A stretch of DNA of 64,000 nucleotides, from the NCBI GenBank assembly GCA_045837725.1, contig JBEWZL010000276.1, forward strand, positions 248,001 through 312,000, written 5' to 3'. Position 1 is the stretch's first letter. Each line of letters opens with the position of its first letter. Of this stretch, positions 59,547 through 64,000 are shown one piece after another. This DNA comes from Vermamoeba vermiformis. Its lineage: Eukaryota > Tubulinea > Echinamoebida. The position numbers were made by a program, and so were the translations under genes. The notes beneath the pieces were generated by a model. It was not told the DNA's origin. It saw only the letters and a program-made list of their open reading frames with translations, and did no database searches.

Positions 59547-60878
59547 ATGGACGTTAGAACTATTTCGACCAATTCCGAGTCAACACCGCTGCAATGGAAA
59601 TTATTGGATGCATCTGGCCACGAGCTCCAGTTGGCTTGTTTGCACGGTTCGCTCACCACTCGGGAATTTACCTTGCAAGTCGAGGATAATGGCACCACGA
59701 ACATATATATATTTACTTGCCGTATACTAGCGTACCCTCGCGCACTACCGAGTCCTAGATCAGAATTCAGTACTTTCGACAAGTTCAAGATCTACACTGG
59801 TTATTCGAATGAATCGACATTCGACCCCAAAATAAGATATAGAAAGCAACATGCCGCGCAGTGGATATTAGGCGATGCTTCTCACACAGTGACGATCAGT
59901 AATAAGTACGATGTTTACGAAGTTCAAGCATTTTACGAAAACAATGGCGAACCGTTTCTATGCAGTCCTATATTGCTAGTAGATAGGCACTGGTTACTAT
60001 TTGATTGCGAAACTCATTGCCAGATCGATTTGGAAGAGTTATCGTTGAGAAAAAGAATTCGGGCAAAAATTAATTTTCAGCAAACAGATCTAATTGCCAC
60101 TATTCGATCGATCGACAATGCCAATACTATCAACAACAATAGGGAGATTGTACTGCAAAAAGAAGAGCAAAGCAGCATGTATTGGGGTTACTTCAGCTAT
60201 TACACATATTTCTCATCGACAGCATTAGATCCTGGTCAATATCAGTTCACACTATTAGCAAAAAATCTTAATATAGCCACTACGCGCACAATAACCGTCC
60301 TTGGCGATAACAAACCAACATGGCCGACGATTTTTGGATCGACCACGGATGTAGTAAAATACTCTTTGTCCTCGACAGACGTACAAGAGGGCGAGGACTA
60401 CTATGGCGGACCAGTCGATGTTCCACACGATATATGCCGCGAGTTACAGCTATTTTCTCGCGGCCGGTACAAGTACACTAAGACCGACACGTACCAACAC
60501 ACCTATTACGCGACTGAGTGTAAGAACGAATTGGGATTTTCAGGGCAGTATAGGATTATAGAGAAGGATCAATATAGAGCTGTCATTGGGTTATATCCGG
60601 AGACTAGAAGAACTGCCGAGACCAATTTTGCCTCGCGCCAACCTCTGCCCGATAACATTTTGAAAGATAACGTGGACGAGCAGCGCGCTGCCCCTGCAAT
60701 ATTTTTACCGGAAATTATCGGCAAAATCTCACACGTGCTTGTTGGCAGTGCGGTCAGGGCTAAGCTGCGATTAGTCTGCAAAAAGTGGCTGAACGCGATC
60801 CCGTTGTACGTTGTGGTCGTTGTAACCAACAGCAGATGCACGATGGTTGATTGGGATCTCGCATTGAATAGAGAGTAA
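59547..60878 (+). CDS. Unknown protein with a C-terminal F-box-like motif
   Basis: 443 residues from the ATG at 59547, apparently one exon, in contrast to the intron-rich neighbours. The frame is open further upstream and the true start may lie in an earlier exon. The first 350 residues match no family I know; they are rich in Tyr, Thr and Asp (IYTGYSNESTFDPKIRYRKQ, EVQAFYENNGEPFLCSPIL, QSSMYWGYFSYYTYFSS, DPGQYQFTLLAKNLNI) and have a beta-rich look. Near the C-terminus IFLPEIIGKISHVLVGSAVR then AKLRLVCKKWLNAIP follows the F-box pattern (LP-E-I-x-x-I-x-x-L ... L-R-x-V-C-K-x-W). F-box proteins are SCF ubiquitin-ligase adaptors, but the box is usually N-terminal; here it is at the end. Function is not inferred beyond that. 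Confidence 0.6.
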   Translation: MDVRTISTNSESTPLQWKLLDASGHELQLACLHGSLTTREFTLQVEDNGTTNIYIFTCRILAYPRALPSPRSEFSTFDKFKIYTGYSNESTFDPKIRYRKQHAAQWILGDASHTVTISNKYDVYEVQAFYENNGEPFLCSPILLVDRHWLLFDCETHCQIDLEELSLRKRIRAKINFQQTDLIATIRSIDNANTINNNREIVLQKEEQSSMYWGYFSYYTYFSSTALDPGQYQFTLLAKNLNIATTRTITVLGDNKPTWPTIFGSTTDVVKYSLSSTDVQEGEDYYGGPVDVPHDICRELQLFSRGRYKYTKTDTYQHTYYATECKNELGFSGQYRIIEKDQYRAVIGLYPETRRTAETNFASRQPLPDNILKDNVDEQRAAPAIFLPEIIGKISHVLVGSAVRAKLRLVCKKWLNAIPLYVVVVVTNSRCTMVDWDLALNRE

Positions 60879-61009
60879 AGGCACCCTTAGTCGTTATTTA
60901 ACGTCAGATCTGTTGCAGCTGCGTCAGTGGAGACCTCTGTACAAATGATCCCGTGTGCAAGTACACATTACGAAATAAATGTACGTTACAAGTGAATGAT
61001 GATTAGTAC

Positions 61010-62520
61010 AGCGTTTCTATTTTTGCAAGAGGCAAAGGCTGCCTTCACCTCCTTTTAGAGGCAATCTCACATTACACCACTGTTTATTACATACTTACTT
61101 TAGGTGGACATGATTTTCTGTCTGTCCATGGACATTGTGTCCACCAGGCTCGCTGTGTCCGCTGATGTTAGTAATTGACCAACTTATGCCAAGCTCTGCC
61201 ATTAGCACCAGTAGTGGACCCAAGAAGTACCACTATTGCATCAGGATGCTGTGGGCTAATCGCTGGAGGCTGAAAATTGCGATGTTCTGCAAAGAACTTA
61301 CGTAGTGGAACATTGTTCTATTTGCTTCAATACCATTTAAACTTTGGATACACCTAGAACTACCACTATATAACAAGAAAAGATAAGTAATCATCAAATA
61401 TATTGTAGTGACAGCAATTTGTAAATTTTCAGCATTAAGTATGAACCCATCCATCAGCACATGTTTGGTACAACACAACTATACGTATTTTATGCATCAC
61501 TGACTTTGGGTACAATACATTGTCACCTAGCAATCCAATTTTTTTTGCATTATCCATACTTTTTGATGTTGAACATGTCCAACTGGTGGCCAACTGTTTT
61601 CTAAATAAAGGATAATCTTCATACTTGTGGTCCAGGTAGCCTTGCAGAGGAGGCTGCAGCCAGAGTGAAGTAATCAGAGATATTCTGCGGATCCTGAGCA
61701 TTAGCAACAATTCCAACTCTACAGAGACCTCTTCCATTTTTCGCATGCCAGCAAAAAGTTAAAAGAAATTACAGTGCAGCTCGTCAGAGGAACTTCACTG
61801 CACACAGCAGATGCCCAATGGAGATGCTCATTTTCTGTCTGATGAAAGCATACAGAAGTCTTCAAGAAGCTGAATGCATGAACAAATTCTCCAAATTGAC
61901 TGAAGAAGATGTTGAACAAGTTACTCAAGAGCTTGCCCGCCTTTATGGGAACTGTAATGCCTACAGTCACCTGCAAGAAATTCCAATGCCAAACGCAAGC
62001 ATTCTGGTGATAGTGACTCTGATGCTTCAGGTCCAAGTTCTCCAAAGAAGCCAGGCTAAACAGGCCCACAGACCAAGCAACATTGCCTCATTCATAATCT
62101 TATCTATACTAGCAATATATCACTACATATAACATAAATAAACAGATTTTATCAAATACCAAAAGTTGTCCGGAAACAAATAAAGTATGTTGGGCATAAA
62201 GTATGTCCAGTACATCCATGACAGACATACCATCCGGGACACTCAAGAACGAGTGGATGTGAGGTCTGTGGTCCAATTTTTTCAGATGGGACAATTGCCA
62301 GAGCAACTTTTATAATGCTCCCTACAAGCAAACAGAGTAAATTTCATTATTAGACTTCACTGGACACCCTGTCCCGTGTGGAAATACAATGCTGCTTCCT
62401 GTCTGTATCTTTGCCCTACCTTAAGGGCTAACCCATTAGCATATCCAGATATATTTGTTCCATAAAGTACTAATGTTTGAGTCATCTACCAATAGAACCA
62501 GATTGTTGATCATGGTTTGT
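61010..62520. other. CpG-poor block of foreign-looking composition, no recognisable gene
   Basis: About 1.5 kb with only about 15 CpG dinucleotides by eye, roughly 1 per 100 bp, far fewer than in flanking coding DNA. Short open stretches occur on both strands (plus 61818-62132, about 104 codons, with SKLTEEDVEQVTQELARLYG; minus 61435-61746). Minus-strand fragments such as FAEHRNFQPPAISPQHPDAI and NISDYFTLAAASSARLPG look protein-like but are in short, unconnected frames. I see no terminal inverted repeats or target-site duplication. It may be a decayed insertion, a transferred segment or an assembly artefact. Confidence 0.35.
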
Positions 62521-62540
62521 TCCTCAAAACGGAAGAGGTG

Positions 62541-62546
62541 TTTATT
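62541..62546 (-). terminator. Poly(A) signal AATAAA overlapping the stop codon of the right-edge aldo-keto reductase
   Basis: On the minus strand AGC AAA TAA is followed by A; the stop codon (62544-62542) sits within the hexamer. Third case in the window after TUBGCP5 and DDX52. Confidence 0.55.
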
Positions 62547-63986
62547 TGCTTTGTTTAATTTCCAACTTGATATTTTGGTGTGCAAATTTGGCAGCCTCCT
62601 CAGCGACCTTCATCGCCTCCAACAACTCACTTGAGTTCGTGGTGAGTGGTGCAGTCAGGTGCTGGTTGAAGACATCCTCCACGTAGTGTTCGTTGCGCAT
62701 GCCAATCAACATGCAGTCTACAGGTGTTGACAGCACTGCATTGGTGGCCACCAGTGACAGTGAATGCAGCTGTGGCGCACGTGAGGCAAATGCAGGTGTC
62801 TGAATGACAGCGCGGTACACGTGACTGGCCTGTTGATAGCGGTGCTGGGCCAGCAGGGTGAACAGTGTGCTCCACAGTCGCTCGAGGGCGCGCTGATACT
62901 GCTGCAGCCAGGTCTTGAACTCGCTGCTCTGTGGCAACTTGCCATCATCGCCGAGCACGTGATTCAAGTGCGGGGCAACACTGTCGCGAATGAACGACTC
63001 GAACTTGTAGAGGTCAAAGTACGACAGGTGCTTGTGCAGTGTGTGCGCGACATTGATCTGCGCGTCAGGCACGTGATAGGCCGTGGTGGTGGCATACTCT
63101 TGTTCTAATTTTAGCGCATGTTCGAATGCAGCGTGCAACTCCGTAGTTAAGTCTTTGCCTAAATTTAACGGAGTAAGTACGGATCATTTCCTAATTAGGC
63201 AATCACTCACCAGTGGGCTGGATCTCAGGGATCACGAGCCGCGCGAGCTGACCATCAACCAGGGCATTGAGTGGTCGATTGGACAGCGTGACTAATTTGG
63301 CTTGCTGTCGCAGATGTCAGCGATGACACGTGTCACATGTCACAGTGCGTACCTTGGCGCGCTCCACGAGTGACAGTTGACCATTCGTTGACTGCAGTGC
63401 GTCGTGTTCGAGCAAATTGAGCGGGAACTGAATCACGCGGAAGTGATGTTCGTTGCCCTTGACTTTTTTGGCAATGTTGAGCATGCGATCGAGATCGAGC
63501 TGATCACGTGACCAGACATTCGAGGACACGCCGTAGAATTGAATTCTTCCGCGCGCGACTTCCTTTTCGAGCGCTGCAAATGCCTGTTCGAGCGTCGCTT
63601 CCCACACCTGCAAAGATGTATCTGGCCGGAGATAGTGCTCGGGATTGTGCAGGAGATACACGTCCAATGTTTCCAAATTTAGCCGCGCCAGTGTTTGCGT
63701 CAATTGCTGTTCGATCCAGGGCGCGGAGAGACAGTACCACATCTGCTCGGACAATTTTACCATATCTGGAAATGCCTGGCCCTTCGACTCCTGATCACGT
63801 GCCCACTGCAGATTTGAATTCTGCACATAACCAAATTTGGAAATGACAATCAGTTCGTCGCGCTGCACGACCTTGAGATGGCGCGTCATTTCATGAATCA
63901 CATCGCCGATCACGTGCTCGCTGCCACCGTCGGAATAATTCGCGCTGGTGTCAATCACATTGCAGCCCAGCTCCAGTGCGCGCATG
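62542..63986 (-). CDS. Aldo-keto reductase with a long C-terminal helical extension; N-terminus beyond the window
   Basis: At least 450 residues, 5' end missing: the last bases read CTAATTTAG followed by coding sequence, so an intron acceptor lies at 63987 and earlier exon(s) are outside. Barrel residues: LELGCNVIDTSANYSDGGSE (catalytic Asp and Tyr), ELIVISKFGYVQ (Lys), LETLDVYLLHNPEHYL (His), EVARGRIQFYGVSSNVWSRD, and HFRVIQFPLNLLEHDA. The typical NRPLNALVDGQLARLVIPE follows in the small middle exon. A 200-residue helical C-terminal part is unusual for an AKR (LQQYQRALERLWSTLFTLLA). It retains VDCMLIGMRNEHYVEDVF near the end, resembling the cofactor-site segment (G-M-R-N-x-x-Y-V). Layout resembles the AKR group that includes long fungal and plastid forms. 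Two introns; one holds TGACACGTGTCA (63324-63335). The stop TAA lies inside AATAAA. Substrate unknown. Confidence 0.8.
63324..63335. repeat. Palindrome TGACACGTGTCA, intron copy in the right-edge aldo-keto reductase
   Basis: Exact copy followed directly by CATGTCACA, another half-site word, in the same intron. Confidence 0.7.
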
Positions 63987-64000
63987 CTAAATTAGGCAAG

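Noticed and set aside
61818-62132. 104-codon open frame in the CpG-poor block as a gene or transposase
   Set aside because: No recognisable domain, no conserved catalytic residues, and no flanking exon in the same frame. Too weak to call.

Overview
The window is nuclear DNA of a gene-dense eukaryote. Genes are cut by many short GT-AG introns, mostly about 40-60 nt, often with a CTAAY-like branch point near the acceptor. Intergenic gaps are mostly 60-500 bp and neighbouring genes are frequently divergent or convergent. The gene set includes NELF-C/D, MED23, AGPS (ether lipids), PNKP, a DMXL/rabconnectin-3 protein, a paxillin-like LD motif and a DAP1-like protein. This fits an opisthokont, most likely a holozoan (a unicellular relative of animals or a compact-genome animal). 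An amoebozoan is not excluded. All assignments come from reading translated sequence against remembered families; no search was run.

Layout, left to right: PPIL2 (-, cut by the left edge), NELFCD (+), a filamin-repeat protein with an N-terminal LD-like motif (+), AAGAB (+), TUBGCP5 (+), a TPR/RING protein (-), AGPS (-), a DAP1-like protein (-), a SnoaL-like protein (-), IDH3A (-), aminoacylase ACY1 (+), a DUF2207 membrane protein (-), an MFS_3-type transporter (+), PEX11 (-), a myosin-light-chain-like EF-hand protein (+), MSH3 (+), TELO2 (+), an aldo-keto reductase (-), MED23 (-), a cytochrome P450 (+), PWP2 (-), PNKP (+), DMXL/RAV1 (-, about 7.5 kb), a TPR protein (-), DDX52/ROK1 (+), an unknown protein with an F-box-like end (+), a CpG-poor block without a recognisable gene (about 61.0-62.5 kb), and a second aldo-keto reductase (-, cut by the right edge).

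Most genes are conserved housekeeping genes: transcription elongation and Mediator (NELFCD, MED23), small-subunit rRNA processing (PWP2, DDX52), genome maintenance (MSH3, TELO2, PNKP), peroxisomes and ether lipids (AGPS, PEX11), adaptor and V-ATPase trafficking (AAGAB, DMXL) and microtubule nucleation (TUBGCP5).

The most unusual signals are not single genes. The 12-bp palindrome TGACACGTGTCA occurs nine times exactly, plus near-copies, in introns and exons. CACGTG E-boxes sit 50-130 bp upstream of several start codons, including a perfect 4 x 12 bp array upstream of DMXL. Three genes have their stop codon inside the AATAAA poly(A) signal. Architecturally odd proteins are the LD-filamin, a PNKP with a helical N-terminus instead of an FHA domain, and a divergent pair of genes of bacterial-type families (DUF2207 and MFS_3). 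I saw no rRNA, tRNA, CRISPR array, viral fossil or intact transposon.
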